Shown here piece after piece: positions 47,422 through 62,458 of a DNA stretch of 64,000 nucleotides (position 1 is its first letter; every line of letters starts with the position of its first letter). The position numbers were made by a program, and so were the translations under genes. The stretch lies in assembly GCA_021613335.1 (NCBI GenBank), contig JAJTWR010000471.1, forward strand, positions 1-64,000, read 5' to 3'. The notes beneath the pieces are model-generated. The model saw only the letters and a list, made by a program, of their open reading frames with translations. It was not told the origin of the DNA and searched no databases. Origin of the DNA: Whitmania pigra. Its lineage: Eukaryota > Annelida > Clitellata > Hirudinida > Haemopidae.

Positions 47422-50400
47422 ATGAAAATGAAAACCGGTTCGATACCCGTGTACTCGCGAAGGTCCTCATCGTCTACAACTGCCTCTCACTCACTTGAAC
47501 GCAATGCACGCTTCACTGTCAATCAGGCCAGCTCGTCCAATTCAGGTTTTAACATTTATTATTCAATAATCTTCAACTTGACATCGTTTATTATTTTTTA
47601 ACCTTTAACCTTTTTATTATGTTTTTTGAAGGCTTGCCTAAACCACGAGACAGAAGCTTACCGCGGTCGGTCACCATGGCTGCAAAGTCTTGCGAGAAAC
47701 TCAACGCGACGCTACCCTCTCACCTTCCATCGGATGAATGCTTTGCGAATCAGAATCACGTGCCGTGTTCTCTCGTTAAATCACAGACGCCCAAATCCGA
47801 GCACAGGTCAAAGATAGCCAGGCCTAAAACTTCTATGAACAAGTCGAAGAAAGATGTTCTTGAAATGACCTCCAAGCTGCCTGTACATTCATTCGGCGGA
47901 TCGTCAAAACAACATGATTCATCTAGTCGGATACCGTTTCCAGTTTCTAGGACGCCCAGCCACTCATTGATAGGAAAAGAGAATTGCGACTCGGCATCGA
48001 AATTGAAAGTCGAAGCACTGAACGACAAGAACGTACTCGTGAGTACGCTGGAGAGGAATAATTCCAATTCCAGTATAAACAGCTGCGGATTCAAATCCCG
48101 ACTGGTCAAACCTTCTGCATCCTGTGCCAATGCCAAGCAGAGCGGGATCGTGAAACCCAGAACCTCGTCGAGACTTAGTCGTCCTTCCTCTCCCGATTCC
48201 GTGAACAATTCCTTGGAAGATGTTCTCAGTCAAAGAGGTTCGAAATCTGTCGTCCCGGGAGGTGCGAAGAAAAGATTCGGAAGCACAGAAGGAATTCTGT
48301 CCTCGAATAAGGAGAGCAAAACGTTGAACGCCATGAAAGCTTTGATGACGGACATGGAGAATAACTTTAAAAACAGAGACGACGAAAAGAAATCTTGGAA
48401 CTACGAGGAAGAGAAGGCATCTTGTGAAATCAATAAAAATGAGAAGCAAGAGAAGTTGCACAACAAAACATCGACTGCAGAAGGAAAAGCACTGCTGTCC
48501 GACAACAAAAGTAGTTTCATGGCTCCCCCAAGAAAACACGAAGCCGCCGGTGTTTCGAAAATGCCGAGGCTTGCTTCTAACATCCCTAAGTCGAGGCTTC
48601 CGTCGCTTCATTCGGTGAACGTCAACAAAACTCCCCACCTCTCTTCGTACGACGGTGCCGATCACTCAAAGTCGAACGTCAGCATCGAACACCTCGACAA
48701 CGAAGTCTTCCACAAACCCAAGGCAGCCGAAACTTCCGGTCAAGACCAGACGGACAAGAGCAGAAGCATTTCACGAGATAAAAGTTTCAATTCCTCGAAC
48801 TACGAGAACGAGATTAATTGCGCCGATAACAATAATCAGACGTCCGAAGGTCAACTGAGTGCGTTCGACATCAAACCCATGCCGTTGGTCATGTCATCGC
48901 CATACTTCCACCTTTCCAACTTATCGTCGGCAATCCAACACGATCCTAAACTCTTCCTTGCCGGTCTCGACAGCCAACAACTGAACGGCTACAAACTTTT
49001 TGAGACCGGATTGACGGCCGGTGCCAAGTCGAAGAACAGTCTGATAGCAAGTTTTGACCAGGAATTCGGAGACACGGAGATCGGCTACATGTCAGACGGA
49101 GACGTGTTGTCGACTCGCAGGGCACAAGCTTCGAGCGGTTACACGAGCGATGGCGGAACTTCGTTTCATTCGGGACTGAAAAATCTCTCCTCGAAGATGA
49201 AAGAATCCGATGATAATTACGAAAACATCTGCGACGAGAAGTGAGTTGTTTTTTTTTATTCCTTTGTTGTTCTCGTTGTCATGACGACCGACATGATTTT
49301 AGATGGCGGCCTCATCTGCCTCGATAATGATGCTGTCAGTAATTACGATGATGATCTCGAGTGAATCAGGAACTTGCAGTCTTCTGCTTTAATTTCTGAC
49401 GCGTCAACGCGCATTAATAAAAACATGTTCGCTCATGTTCCATTCTATTTTAGTTGGTAGCAATTGAGACTCAACTCGTCTCCACAGAAAGTTTTCCTTT
49501 TGATGTTTCATGCAGGCACATGTCATGATGCATCACTTATGGTGGTGCAAAAACCTCTAGTATCCGATAACCATTTTTATTCCTTTACTCGGCATGTTTT
49601 TAAATTGACATCATTTCTTCGTGTTGTGACCCACTTATGACCAACACGACTAAATGTGTACTGGGTGGAAGCTTAGGTTAGAATGCGTAATATATGATTG
49701 TTTAAGTTAGAATCAGTCTCTTATTTTATAATTAGCACTAAATTATTATTATTATAATTATTTTAATTAGGGGTGTTTCTTAAGCTACAGTTAAATCACA
49801 GTGGCTGTTCCATTTTAAAAGTTGCTCTGAAACTTCATTCATATCCTGCTTGTGTTTAAAAAATTGTTTCTTTGGTTTTATTTTTAATGAGTAATGAAGC
49901 AATGGAGAACACTCACTGGTAGTCTTTGATGATTCGAGCGTTTATAAATAGATTATAAATAGATTCCGTTGCTAACCTTTTCCTCCTACTTCTGGCAGCT
50001 GTTTGCCGATCTCAGGCACGAGACTGATACAAGTTCTGCATTCGTTTCCTTCATCAATACGATCCCAGTCAGTCCTTCAATTTTCCAACATTTTTTTTCA
50101 CATTCCTGCCTGCTTACGAGTTTTCCACGGTGCTGTGAACGAAGCTATATGAGTTCATTTTAATGACAGTTATTTTTTGTTGTTAATGAATAAAAAATCG
50201 AATGAAAATCTGCTCATTATGTGCTAGGAATAAAACGTTGTGGGAGCCTGACAAGTACAAGCTTCTGATCATGACGATGTTTTCAATTATTTCCGCATGA
50301 GTTCACAAGCATTGCCCTTCCAATAATTAACAGCCCCCCCCCCCCCAAATCTGTCTGCACTCGTTTCACGTCCCTTAACGTTTAATGCACGACTTTTTCA

Positions 50401-53400
50401 TTTGAAAATTTTCCATTTATTCACTTAATGTATTTTAATCTTTGCCAACATTAACCTGCCTAGAATGAGCAGTTGTTAGCAAAAAAAAAAACCCCATCAT
50501 GTGACTGCCATGTGAAAGTTCACAAATAATTACTCCATGTGTCGTGATTGGCAAATTGATTGAATGATGACTCGACCGACGTGTTTATTGTTGTCACTGT
50601 TGACATAGCTTCTTCATGTTTTTTTTTCTAGCTTCGATGGCTGCAGTTCCCTTAGTAGCGGAGAGGATGCAAATTCTCTCAGCAGCTCTGCATTCACCAA
50701 CGGAAAGCTGATGAAAGGAATCCCAAAGACGAACAGAGCAGAATACGACGTCGAAAACTTCGAAAGGGCTTCGAGAATCAGGAACACCATGCCTGCTAAG
50801 GGCAGAAGGGCTATCCTGCCCTTGGCAGGATTTGTCAAAAGGACTCAAGAACAGACGGCCAACAACGCCCAATCCGATTTAGAGGAAGCCGAGATCGACA
50901 TCAAGGTGACCTACGAGAACAAGTTAAACAAACTGAAGAAATCTCTCCAAAATCCATCTGACTCCATAATCAACGAGGGCATGATCGAACTCGATGAAGT
51001 CTTAAACGACTCCAACGTGCAGCAAAAATCACTCCTGTCGGAAGCCTCTCATTTCTCGTCGACAATCTCAGAACCGAAAGATTTCAAATCTGGTCTCTCG
51101 TCCCATCCTTCCAACTTTTCATTGCTGTCCCAGTATTCCTTGGGAGATGGCAAATCTATTTACGGCAGCAGAAAAGACGGGGCATCGGGGTCGAAGTTCG
51201 GCATGTCTTTGGAACAGTGCTACAACAGCGGCGTGTTCAGAAGGAGGAACAAGTCCATCAACGCGAACGCGGACGACAGCAGCATCACGGAGAGCGGGGA
51301 GAGGTCTCAGATATTCGCCAAAACGCTGTCCGTGGCAAGCGACGGCGATCAAGGCCTCCCTTTCGGGGGGCGTCTGATATCCCCTTCCAAGGTCAACCCT
51401 TACGCCACCATGTCTCGCAGCCACGTGGCTTCCAGAACGGCCGAGAGGAACGCTTCCAAGACTGCAGTCGGTGAGGCAAACGGAGCGGGTGATCACGTGA
51501 CGCCGTTGGTCAGCCGAAGGAGCGAAACCTCGATGTGTCCGAGCGAGGACTCGGCGTCCGTGGCATCGTTTCCTTGCTTCAAGTTGAGGCTCTCCAATCA
51601 ACTTCCACCATTCAAGAATCTCTCGACATCGTCTCCAGCTCCGTCTCACGTCATGGAAGGTAGCCATGGCGACAGAAAGTTGTGCAGTCCGTCAGGATAT
51701 GTGCTCAGCAGGTCTGGCAGTCATCACGCTCCTGGATTCAACTCATCCAGACCACCTTCGACGAACGGTGGGATTGAACTAATTACTAATAATCACGAAT
51801 TATTAACATGTTTAAGTACCTTTTTAAGTACACGTGGCATTGGAGAATAATATTAATAATTATAATATTTCCCATCACCATGTGACAGAAGTCACGTGAA
51901 TAAATATTATTATTATTATTGTCATATCAACAATAACAAATAATCATTATTACTGTTATCATCATTATCATTCTTCTTCGTTTTCTTCTTCTTATTAATT
52001 AATAATTAATTATTTATTACTTCTATTATATATTATTATAATTATATAATATATTATATTACTATTTATTATAATAAATTAATTAATAATAATAATGATA
52101 ACGAAAACAACAACAATAACAATCACAACAACTGATTGTAAACTCTTCCAGGTAATGGATCGACTCTATCACTGGGTTCCTGTTCGTCCTTGTATTCGAC
52201 GGTGAGTGGTTAATTTTCCATCACCTTTTTTTGTTGATTTTCTCTCGAGAGTAGAGCGCGAGTGTCTTTGTTCTTAAACCATGGGAATGTGACCTGACTT
52301 CTGTCACGTGGTGATGGGAATGTTGAGATGTGGATGTTGAGTTTTACATGATGAGTTGTAGATGTTGAGTTTTGGATGTTGAGATGTGAATTGTGGGTGT
52401 TATGTTTAATTTAGCCTACAAAGTCTTTTTATGTTTTCATTCTGCAGGCTGAAGAATATCATGCTCAAGAGGTATTTAATTGAATATCATTTCAACTTAC
52501 TTCATTATTTCATGGCTGATGATGATGATAGGAGTGATGATGGTGATGATCTAATTCATGACAATGTTAAAGGCATTTTTTAAAAAAAGAGTGAACGCAG
52601 GCTTATTAAATAAATTAAACCACATTTTGGACGGCGTGTAGTAAAATGTTGAAATGAAACGTAATGATGGTGACGATCGCGATGAAATGGTGTTATAATG
52701 AAATGGTATCATAATCACATTCAATCAAATCCCATAACAAGACTTGCCTGCATTCGTGCTCATAATGACTTATGAATAACTCTTTTCTCTGAAAATGCGA
52801 TCAGAATTTGTTGATTGCTGGCAACAGTAAAGTCAAGGACGGTGACGATAATAATACGGATGATGATGATGATGATGATAGCGATGATGATAATAATAAT
52901 GTTAGTGATGACGAGGGTGAGGATGAATAAAGTATTTATTGTGCAATTTCTTCTAGATCAGGAGACTCAGACACGAACTGGAAACCGCTCATTCCAGGGT
53001 GGCCTCCCTCAACATGCAACTCAACATCAACGTAAGTTTCACACAACTTGCACTCATAACCTTCTCGTAACCTTCTCATAACTATCTCTCTATCTTTCTA
53101 TCTTTCTATCTTTCCTTGTTCTCAAGAATAAGACGAATATGAGCAACTGATTTCTTCTGCCTTGTTATTTATTGCCAGCGATGTTATCATTATTATCATT
53201 CTATCGCTTATCTCTTGCTCCTCTTGCCTTGCCAAGAATGACTGGCTCGCCTCGTGAAGGTCGCTAATGTTTTCCAAAGATGTGCTTCATCATCAGCCTT
53301 TGCGATGCTGCCGATTAATGGGGTGTGGAAAGATTTGTTGTTTCATCTTTTCCACTTTCTCTCTTTCCTCTTTTTTTTGCCTTCGACGTGGAAGACAACC

Positions 53401-55354
53401 TGAGCTCAGTGTTTCGGGCGAGTTCCGTTCGTTTGAGATGGTCTCGCGTTGAATCATCGTAAGTGACGTCATCGTAAAGAAGAAATTCATCTTCGCAGGA
53501 AAGTGTTGTGCAGGCCTTCGAGAGGAGCATTTCAAACCTCAACCACCGATTGCAGCAACTTTCCTTATTCACTCCAGAGAAGGTGATGGATGCTCATTAT
53601 TCATTACATTATTTAGCTAATTATTCTCATTCGCCTACCACTGATAGACGCTCGTCTGCTTTTATCAGTCGTTTGGCGCGAAAATAGTACGGATAGGATG
53701 ATATTACCATCGGAAAATATCCTTATTGCTGTTGTTGTTAATTTTATGATTGCGTTGTTTAAAATATTTAATAATACTAACGCTGAGCATAGTGTCGGGC
53801 GATAAACGTTATTGCGCCTTTTTAAACAATTAGCTTTTATTATTACAATTATTGTATATATGTAAACTAATCTCTTTATCGACGAATGTTCAAAAGGATC
53901 CAGACGCGCGAGACTTGAAATCGTCATTGGAACAGTTCACTCCGTTCGACAAGACCTCCATGAACTTCAATCAGAACTCCATACCTGGTTGGACATTAAT
54001 TTTTAAGCGGAAGATTACCTGTTCTTACGTATTTGTGGTCCTGTTTTGTTTGCTTCGCATACGCAGTGAGTTGTCGGCTGCTAATTGTGAGGTCTCTAAA
54101 GTGAGGTCATCATCGGATCCTGTTGTACTTCCCATGTGCATCTCCGCTGACAGCTTTTAATTGCTTCTGCAAAAACTCTTCTTCATAATAATAATAACAT
54201 TCTGTCTCTTCTTATTCACTGTCTGTCTCTTTGTTAATTGTCTTCTGCAAGAGTTTTGGCTTCCAAACGGGTTTGGATGATCATAGTTCTTGGCAAATTA
54301 ACTTTCTTCACTCGAAATTCCTGCTCGTTTCAAGTGGCCGACGAACTTCATTCCGGGCCAAACGACCCTTGAATTCCAAACGCGATTAAATTAATTATCG
54401 AGTCTGTCTTTTTGTCTCTTTCTTTGTCTCTCTGGTGAGGGAAGGAAGAGACAAAAACCGTTAATGTTGTGTTGTGATGGATGTTATTTTCGTCTGATTA
54501 AGAGGATGATGATGTTCATGAATCCTGCCTCTGTAATATCGATCAAATGAACGAGTGAATGGGAGAATAATGAATAAGCATCTTATCAACTGTTAGCACT
54601 GTTGTTGACCTTAAAATGTTCGAGTGCCACTTTGGAGTGCTTGTGGAAATCTTTTATGAAAGGCAGTGTAAACATTATTAAACTTTCTTTAGACTTTGGG
54701 AATCATTTCTGTCTGAACTTAATTCAATTGACCTCGTGTCTTTGATCCTCCTCCTCCTGATAATAGTAGCGGAATTAATCATGCCGAGGGAAGGATGTCT
54801 ATTTCAGTTGCTTCTTTTTATTTTTAAGAGCACTTTTTATGCTCCTCCACTGTTTTTTTCCTTTCCATACTTTTTATGCTTTACTTAACAACTCTCGCAA
54901 TGGCCTGCTCTTCGATCAAAGAGACAAACGAAAGCTCAGAAGATCTTTGTGCGCAGAAGAAGATTTTAAATCCTAATTTGCTTAAATTAAACTCCACCTT
55001 TCATCCTTCCAGAGGACTGCACATCCCTGGCTTCGATAAACCAACACCAAGAACTGGAGAAGAAGAAGAGACAAAAGAAATGGGTATTTATCTGAACTTT
55101 GAACTCTTTCAACTTTAAACTGAGACCTTACATGAGAGAGATATAAAAAGTAGGACTGTTAGGTGGCGAGGAAATAGTGAAATCGTTGCATACACTTTCA
55201 GCTCATGTCCTTCGGGAAGGCATTTTTTCGTAAGAAGAACAAGATGTCGAACCTGGAGAACAACTTGGTATTGGAGGCAGGAAGCAGCGAGGAAAGTCAA
55301 CATCCGAAGTAGGTCTTTGTGCGCATGTTTGACTTGGTTTTTTGCTATTATATT

Positions 55355-55386
<32 letters not shown>

Positions 55387-58300
55387 CATGTTGTTAACTG
55401 ACTTGTGTGTACTGAGTTGAAGGTCATGAGTGATGAACTTATGAACTGCATCAGGAATGTGTTGTTTCTTCCATGTTGCAGAAGTTGAACAACTGCTTGT
55501 TGATGATTGGAAGTGTGGGGATCACCTGTTCATATACCTCTGTTAATAAGCTAAATAAAGTCAATAAAATACTATAAAAAAGACAAACCTAAGGCAAGAA
55601 ACTAATTATTAGTTTTGCTTTTCCTTTCATGGTTTTAATGTTTTAATGTTGTCTTCTCAAATCAGAACCAATATGCATCAGAGGAGTTACAAAAATAGAT
55701 GGTTTATTTTGTGATTTTTGTGACTTCATTTAGTTATTAATTTTTTTGTGCCCGTTTTGTGTGCGTATTTGGAAGTCTCTGAGAAGACCTCGTGCTTGGA
55801 CAGTCAGATTCGTAATTCGTCGGTCGTACAAAACAATTCTTGAGAGAGAATTGCAGAAGTTTTTATTCTTATAAGTTGCTCACTCGTGTGTGCGTGCATC
55901 AGTGTCTGTTTTATTAATGTCCATTTCATAACTCAACGATTAAAAATAAGTATTGATGGAATCTTTGCAGCTTGACGAGGGAGCAGGGACACGACCCGAT
56001 AAGCATGTTGGAGCAGAAACTGCACGAGAAGGAGATGAAGTTGACGGATGTTCAATTGGAGGCTCTTTCCTCTGCTCACCAACTCGATCAGCTTAAGGAC
56101 AGCATGGCCCAGATGGAGGTTGGTTTGAACTCTTGTTGTAGTTGTTGTTGTTGCTGCTGTCTTCAGTGTTTTATTGTTGATCACTAAGTACTTAAATAGA
56201 TAAGAAGTTTTATTGGTGGTAGTTGGGATTGCCCTCAAAACTTGAAATCATGTTGATATTACATTATGAGTGTAGAGTTGTGCAGAACCATTATATATAA
56301 ATCAATAAAGAGAACCATTATATATAAATCAATACAGAGACTTTACATGATTTAAACAGGCCGCTAATCATTTCACTTATATGCTGGTTGCTTTAATTGT
56401 AGCTCTTTTTAATTGTTTAATAGTTATAATTTGTAACTGTTTTGTTTTTAACTACCTGTAATTACCTTTCCAGGAAGTGATGTTTTATAGTGGATAATTA
56501 TTTTAAATTATCCCTTTTTTTTTTGCAATTATTACTATATCCCAACTATATCATGGCTTTGCATCTTAGAAAGAAATGGTGTACCTGAGGATGGACAACA
56601 ACAGATTGAAGCAGATGATGACACAGAAGAATCCACTCGAAACTTCCGACACGAACTTGACCGAATCTGCTCCCGTCTCTCCCGTCAAAGATTCCAACTC
56701 CAATGCTCCCCTTATCACTCCAGGTTGGTTGAGCTCCAGTCGAACATAAATGCCACCTGTACATGTTTTTTGTTTCCTACCAATAAGATGACTTCAAGAA
56801 ATTAAAATAAATAAAAGGTTACGCTAATAATAATAATTAGACTGAGAGACTGAGGTAATATTGTTGATAATATTGATAACAATAACAATGATGATGATAA
56901 TGATAATAAAGATGAAAATGATGGTGATGATGATTGCAAAGAAAGGTCAATTACTGTTTCAAGTTCCATCCATGTCATCTGAAGCCACCAAAGTCCCTTT
57001 TGTATGAATGTTGAGTATTTATTATGAGTGAGGTGAACATTGGCTTAGTATTAGTGTCATGTCACAAGAATTCAGACTCTGGGTCTCCCAATTATCTGTA
57101 GCTTGAGTGATGATGATAATGATAGTGGTGATTTTCATGAGGTCAGATGGGGTCATAAATTGTAAGCACCAAGCTTTCCAAAGTTTATTTACTGTGTTGA
57201 GAACATCGAGGTTAAGAAGCTAATTACCAACTGGATATATCCGAAACGTGAACACGAACAATCAGCTCATATTCACCGAACATTCGTAACATAACAACTG
57301 CAGACACTCCAGGAAAGAATGGTAAGAACAGGAAAATAACGCTCTCAGTTCAAATGAAGCATGCCAATCATTCCGGCCAAATGTCCGAGGTGGGTTTGTT
57401 TGTTTGTTTCTTGGTGTTTTACCAATCGTGGTTTTGTTTTACACTTTACTGGTCGATAAATTGTTTGCAATGAAAATGCTGGTCTAGGTTTCTCTGTTTA
57501 AGATCACATTTCAGTCGATCTGAATAACATGACATTGAGATGACAATGAGATCATCATCTGTCAGCAATGGTTATAAGGGTTCACAAAATTCACTAATTA
57601 TATTCTGCCTTGAAGTGAGAAACTTTTGTGACAACCATGTGCTGGGTACACTAACAAATTATTACTTTATAGTCACTCTGGATAATTGGGTGAAGATTTA
57701 AGCGACTGAACTCAATGACTTCTTTATCAAAAAATCATTTGTTGCTTATTAAATATCATTTTCATTTCATGTTAATTGCTCTAATAGGCACTTTAATTTT
57801 ATCGAATTAAAGGAAGTTATTTGTTGTTGACAGATAAAATCCACAGAAATCATGTTTGGAAAGCTTCATCTGACAGAAAACATGGGTTGGGAGACCTTGA
57901 ATAGAGCTGTTTTGAAGAAATTTCAGGTTGATGAAGTTCTGCACTAGTTTCGATCCGCTTTATTTATTTTTTATTTTTGTTTTTTGAGGAGTCTATTTTT
58001 GTGACTGGCTTTCCTTTTCAAAGATAAGGAAGAATTTGTTTGAAAAATGACTAGCTTTAATTGTTGCTGATGTTTCATTTTTAATTCTTTCACTGGTTTG
58101 ACATTGATATTTTGCAGTACCCATTCTTTGGTCTAAGACAACTTATGTCAAGTTGTAATTTGGAATTATGATAACGATGATAGGACAAAGAAGTTATTAT
58201 TAGCAATCACGATGGTAATATTTGATTTTACATCTCTTCAGAATTACCTGAACAGTGTCGATCCTGTAGATGGATTGGGATTGGATCCATCCAGCATTCG

Positions 58301-60505
58301 CACACTTCACATCGGTGATTTGGCTTGGCAAGTCGGTAAGGAAATAAATGAATTAATTAATTATGGAGAATTCAGAATGCAGTGAGCAGTTGTCTTCTGA
58401 GAATTCATCTTAGTGAAGTAACTAACAGGTAATTGCTAATTAATGGATATTTTTCAGATGGACCTCTGCCTTCTGCCAGTCCGAGCTCCTACTTAGTCGG
58501 GTTCAGTAAATCGGTGTCTTTGAGTCTCAAAGGTTTGTAGATCTTGTCTTGTTAATAAATAAATTAGTTGATTATGGAAATACAAAAACAAAAACATTTC
58601 CATCACGATATAGTTCTAGAATGTTACAAACTGCGTTTGTGTAATTGTTGCCTCATCAGGAGTTGAGGAAGATCGTTTGGATTCTCTGGCATTCGAGACG
58701 ATGATACCGAGGCCGATACTCGAAAGATACGTGTCCCTGATGGTGGAATTCAGGAGGGTCATTTTCTGCGGACCGAGCGGTACTGGAAAAACTTACTTGG
58801 CACTGAAATTGGCGCAATACATGTCCGACAGGTATCTCATTTGTTATTCGCTTAAATCAAAAATCAAAACCTTTCTATTATTATCATTATTATTATTATT
58901 ATTATTACAACATCATTATTATTATATAATTATTGAGCTGACACAGTTCATGTAAGTGCTGCTCATTTGACAAACTAATTTGATGACTCCAATCATCTTT
59001 TCATAACTAACCCCAAACTTTCGGCCAACCAGGTTGGCCAAAGACCAGGTGACTCCCACCATGTCGGTTTTCAATGTCGACCACAAATCAAGCAAGGAAC
59101 TGAGGCAGTACTTGTCAAACATTTCAAGTAATTCCTCCCCTCAGAACAATGTCATCGTGCTCGACAACCTCCATCACGTCGTCTCGCTTGCAGACGTCTT
59201 CAACGGCTTCATCACCATCGGCAACCAGAACAGGTTCGAAGTTTTACAAAAATCATGCGACGATAAATGCAAATAAAATGTTATTTCCTTCATTTATTCG
59301 TATTTTCCAGCAGTCCTTATGTCATCGGAACGATGAACCAGGTCTCTTCGTCTGCCACGAACCTTCAACTCCACCACATGTTCAGGTGGGTTTTGTACTC
59401 AAACCACATCAAACCCGTCTGCGGCTTCCTGGGCAGGTTCTTGAGGAGGCACCTGGTCGAGAGGGAAGTCCTCGGTTGTGGGGGTCAAACGGTCGAAGGA
59501 GAACTTGACGTCGACGGGGAAGAGGAGCTGAGGAAAACCATCGATTGGATTCCCAAGGTTTGGCAGCATGTGAACAGGCTCCTTGAAATGCACAACTCCA
59601 GCGAGGTTACCTTGGGTGAGGATTGTTCAATTGATTGGAATCAATCATTCAAAGGCAGTCAATCATTTGAGCATTAATGCAGTTGAAATCTATAATTTCA
59701 TCAATAAATGTGTATAATCTGAAACATGATTTGAATACATGTAGAATGTATCTGATGAGTTGACCTTGTTAACCTTTCCAGGCCCGCAACTCTACTTGTC
59801 CTGTCCGATGGGTGGCAATCTCATGAGAGTTTGGTTCACAGACCTGTGGAATTATTCTATTTTCCCCTACCTGATGGAAGCAATAAAAGATGGCATCCAG
59901 GTTGATAACTGTCTCTCGTCAATCTTCATAATCTATTATTATAAGTTGTACAACTCATGAGATGCATTCGTTGTGCAAATGTTGTCTCGATTTGATGCAA
60001 GCCTCCAAAAAATTGGAAGTTGTATTTTCAGCAATTTCTGCAACATGATGGTGCACTGAGCATCTAAGTTACCCTGGTCTTTTTAAGACGAACGAGTCAC
60101 GGTGTTCGAAATATTTCAGACTTACGGCTGCAGGGCTGCTTGGGAAGACCCGACGGAGTGGGTGGAGAAGACGTGTCCTTGGGCCAAGGAGAAGTCACAA
60201 CTTCTGCATCTGAGACCGGAAGATGTCGGTTACGACACTCAACAGCAACCGTCCGACAACTCTCATCCATTCCACGCCTCCAATGCTGCCAGCAACAACA
60301 ACAACAACCTGGACCCCATGATCCAACAAACTTCTTGCAAGGTTTCCTCTGATCCCCTGGTTAGTATGATTTTATGCTGAGGAATCCTGAAAAGCTATAT
60401 TGATGTTTGGTCTAACTTGATTAGCTCAACATGCTTCTGAGGCTGCAAGAATTCTCTGGCAACTCCAAAGACAACGTCATCACAGCCAACAGGGAGTGTC
60501 TCTAA
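47422..60505 (+). CDS. NAV: Neuron navigator (NAV/UNC-53 family)
   Basis: Microtubule plus-end-associated protein for neurite outgrowth and axon guidance. There are 22 exons: 47422-47545, 47632-49240, 50632-51767, 52152-52201, 52448-52471, 52957-53031, 53499-53582, 53897-53987, 55013-55083, 55202-55308, 55971-56118, 56570-56723, 57304-57389, 57834-57926, 58242-58335, 58458-58532, 58660-58831, 59033-59233, 59311-59615, 59782-59900, 60120-60359, 60425-60505. The sum is 5,139 nt, or about 1,712 residues (human NAV1 about 1,877). Two huge exons encode a Ser/Lys-rich disordered region with the SGYTSDGG motif. Coiled coils follow (IRRLRHELETAHSRVASL; KEMKLTDVQLEALSSAHQLD). The C-terminal AAA+ domain has Walker A GPSGTGKT (about 1378-1385), Walker B VIVLDN (about 1438-1443) and the WFTDLWNYSIFPYL motif. 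No calponin-homology domain is seen, so it is NAV1-like or upstream exons are missed. The ATG at 47,422 is tentative. The 24-nt exon 5 is supported by frame only. Confidence 0.9.
49241..50631. other. Navigator intron 2
   Basis: 1.4 kb between the two large exons. It contains a run of about a dozen C near 50,336. No element recognised. Confidence 0.6.
52857..52880. repeat. (GAT)n microsatellite
   Basis: GATGAT-rich tract in navigator intron 5. Similar tracts occur near 52,515 and 56,890. Confidence 0.75.
53988..55012. other. Navigator intron 8
   Basis: About 1 kb; one frame at 54,876-55,118 overlaps exon 9 but is out of its reading frame. No element or further exon recognised. Confidence 0.55.
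55355..55386. repeat. (TTG)n microsatellite
   Basis: About ten TTG repeats in navigator intron 10. Confidence 0.9.
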
Positions 60506-61983
60506 AAAAGACAAACTCTTGAGCAATCTCTTTTTTAAAGTTTCATTTTTTCTACATTTCAACTCTTTGAAATACATTCTCTTGTTTTTCATCGACTGCA
60601 TTGTCGGACTTGCACCGTTCGAGAGTGAGTGACCGAAGCGACTGCCAAACGAGCGTGTCATCTTATTTTAGCGATTTCATTAAGTTTTTTATCTCATTAA
60701 GAATTGATCATCGAATTCAGTATGTTTTGCAGATTAACAGTTGGTGATTTAACCGATATGTACATATATATAATAACACCATGCATTTTAATTACAGCTA
60801 CGATGTGTTCCTGCACATGTGGTTTGCTTTGCTTAAGATTCAAACAGCTTTTCTCTGATCTTTGTGGTCAGTTTTGATAGCCACGAATTATTGTATTGTT
60901 TTACTTTTAAGCCATGCCAACGTCTTCAAATCAGAGTCTGATTGGTGTTTTCATCTTTCAGTGATTTTGCAATATTAAGTTTTACTAGTCTGATTAATGT
61001 ATAATAGTTTGTGATCATGTAGTAGAAATAACTGTTGAAGTTGTCATATACCTTTATTTAGATTTTTCAGATCTCCCAACGCTTCCATCATCGTCATCAT
61101 CATAATCGTCACCACCATCATCATTGTCATCCTCCTTGACTGTATTAGAGCGTTGTTGCTGCTCTTGATGTCTCATTAATTCATGCTTAATTTCAGTATT
61201 CAAATTCTCAAAGCAACTTACAGCTAAAAGTATTGAATTTTCTTTGCGTTGGTTCGGCTGCGTTAGAACTCTCATGACATCTCATCCATTCCTGTCCGAC
61301 CGACCGTGCACCAAACCACCTGTTGACTTGGGATCAACAAATCACTCCCTCCTCATGACTTAGACGAGTCTTTCACAACCATGAATTACTTCACTTGCCT
61401 TAAAGTTCAAGAGCCAGCTGCCATTTCTGTTACTTTAGATTTTTTTACGATAATGTATGAGTTAACATGTTTGCCTCTTACTGTTCGATTAGGCACTCGA
61501 TTGAAGGTCACAAATCTTCACACGAACTCGGCTGCTTTACCTGAATTTGTTTACCATTTTATTTACTCTTAAGCTGTTCAAAGTCTCATTGAATTTACGC
61601 CCGCGAAGTTTTGTTTTGATCGAATCTGTTTTTGTCTGACTACGTCTACTTGATACAATCTGTTGAATTTGATTCTTTTCGTTGCTTCTTTTTTGCTCCC
61701 AACTCTCTTGTCGAGGTCATCCTGAATTCTGCTGGATGGGTTCAATCACGAGTTCCTGCGAGACATCTAAAATAACTAAATAATTCGACTCCAAGCGCTC
61801 TGATGCAGGAGTCATCAAGCTAATAATCATTTTGTACATTAATTGCGAGCCAGAACGAAAGCTAGAGCTTTTTTTAGTACAACAGAAGAGCTAAGAGTAC
61901 CATTCCATGTTAATCATGACCGAGCGGTGTGCAAACAGATATACCACATATTTATTTACTAAATAAGCTATCAAAGAAGGCGG

Positions 61984-62035
61984 TAAGTCCAAATCATCCT
62001 GGTTATGCAACAGATTTTAATCAAATAAATAAATA
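61984..62035. repeat. Short dispersed repeat (SINE-tail-like)
   Basis: Third copy of the repeat at 24,647 and 25,384, on the same strand. Confidence 0.65.
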
Positions 62036-62458
62036 AGTTATCAAAAAGACAGTTACATCAAGCTTAGCGCTAACATAAGGTGCAGCACTAAAGTTTAACG
62101 AGATTTATGTTAATGAGGTTTGTGAAATGACGTTTGGCTTTCGAGATACTATGATTTTTTTGGTTTGGAATTGCTGCACTCAATAAAGAGAATTGCAAAA
62201 TAAGCAAACTTTACAATAAAGAAAAAAAATCTAGGTACAATAATTTGGAAGTGAAAAGTTACTTTAAGGGGTCCCGGGCACGTGTAGATCTCTTAGTATT
62301 AATTATTATAAGCATAATATTTATATTTAAATTACATCACAACGGGTTCCACGGGTTTTTATCAAGCAAATTCGAGTGCCACTGACGATGGGCAAGATCA
62401 GCTGACGTTGCGGGTCGTAGTTTGGCCCATGGTCAAACTTAGGAGACTTCGCCTCTTG

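Noticed and set aside
47964..48665. 233-residue minus-strand open frame
   Set aside because: Antisense to the large navigator exon 2; no family similarity and no splice context.
51119..51667. 182-residue minus-strand open frame
   Set aside because: Shadow of navigator exon 3.
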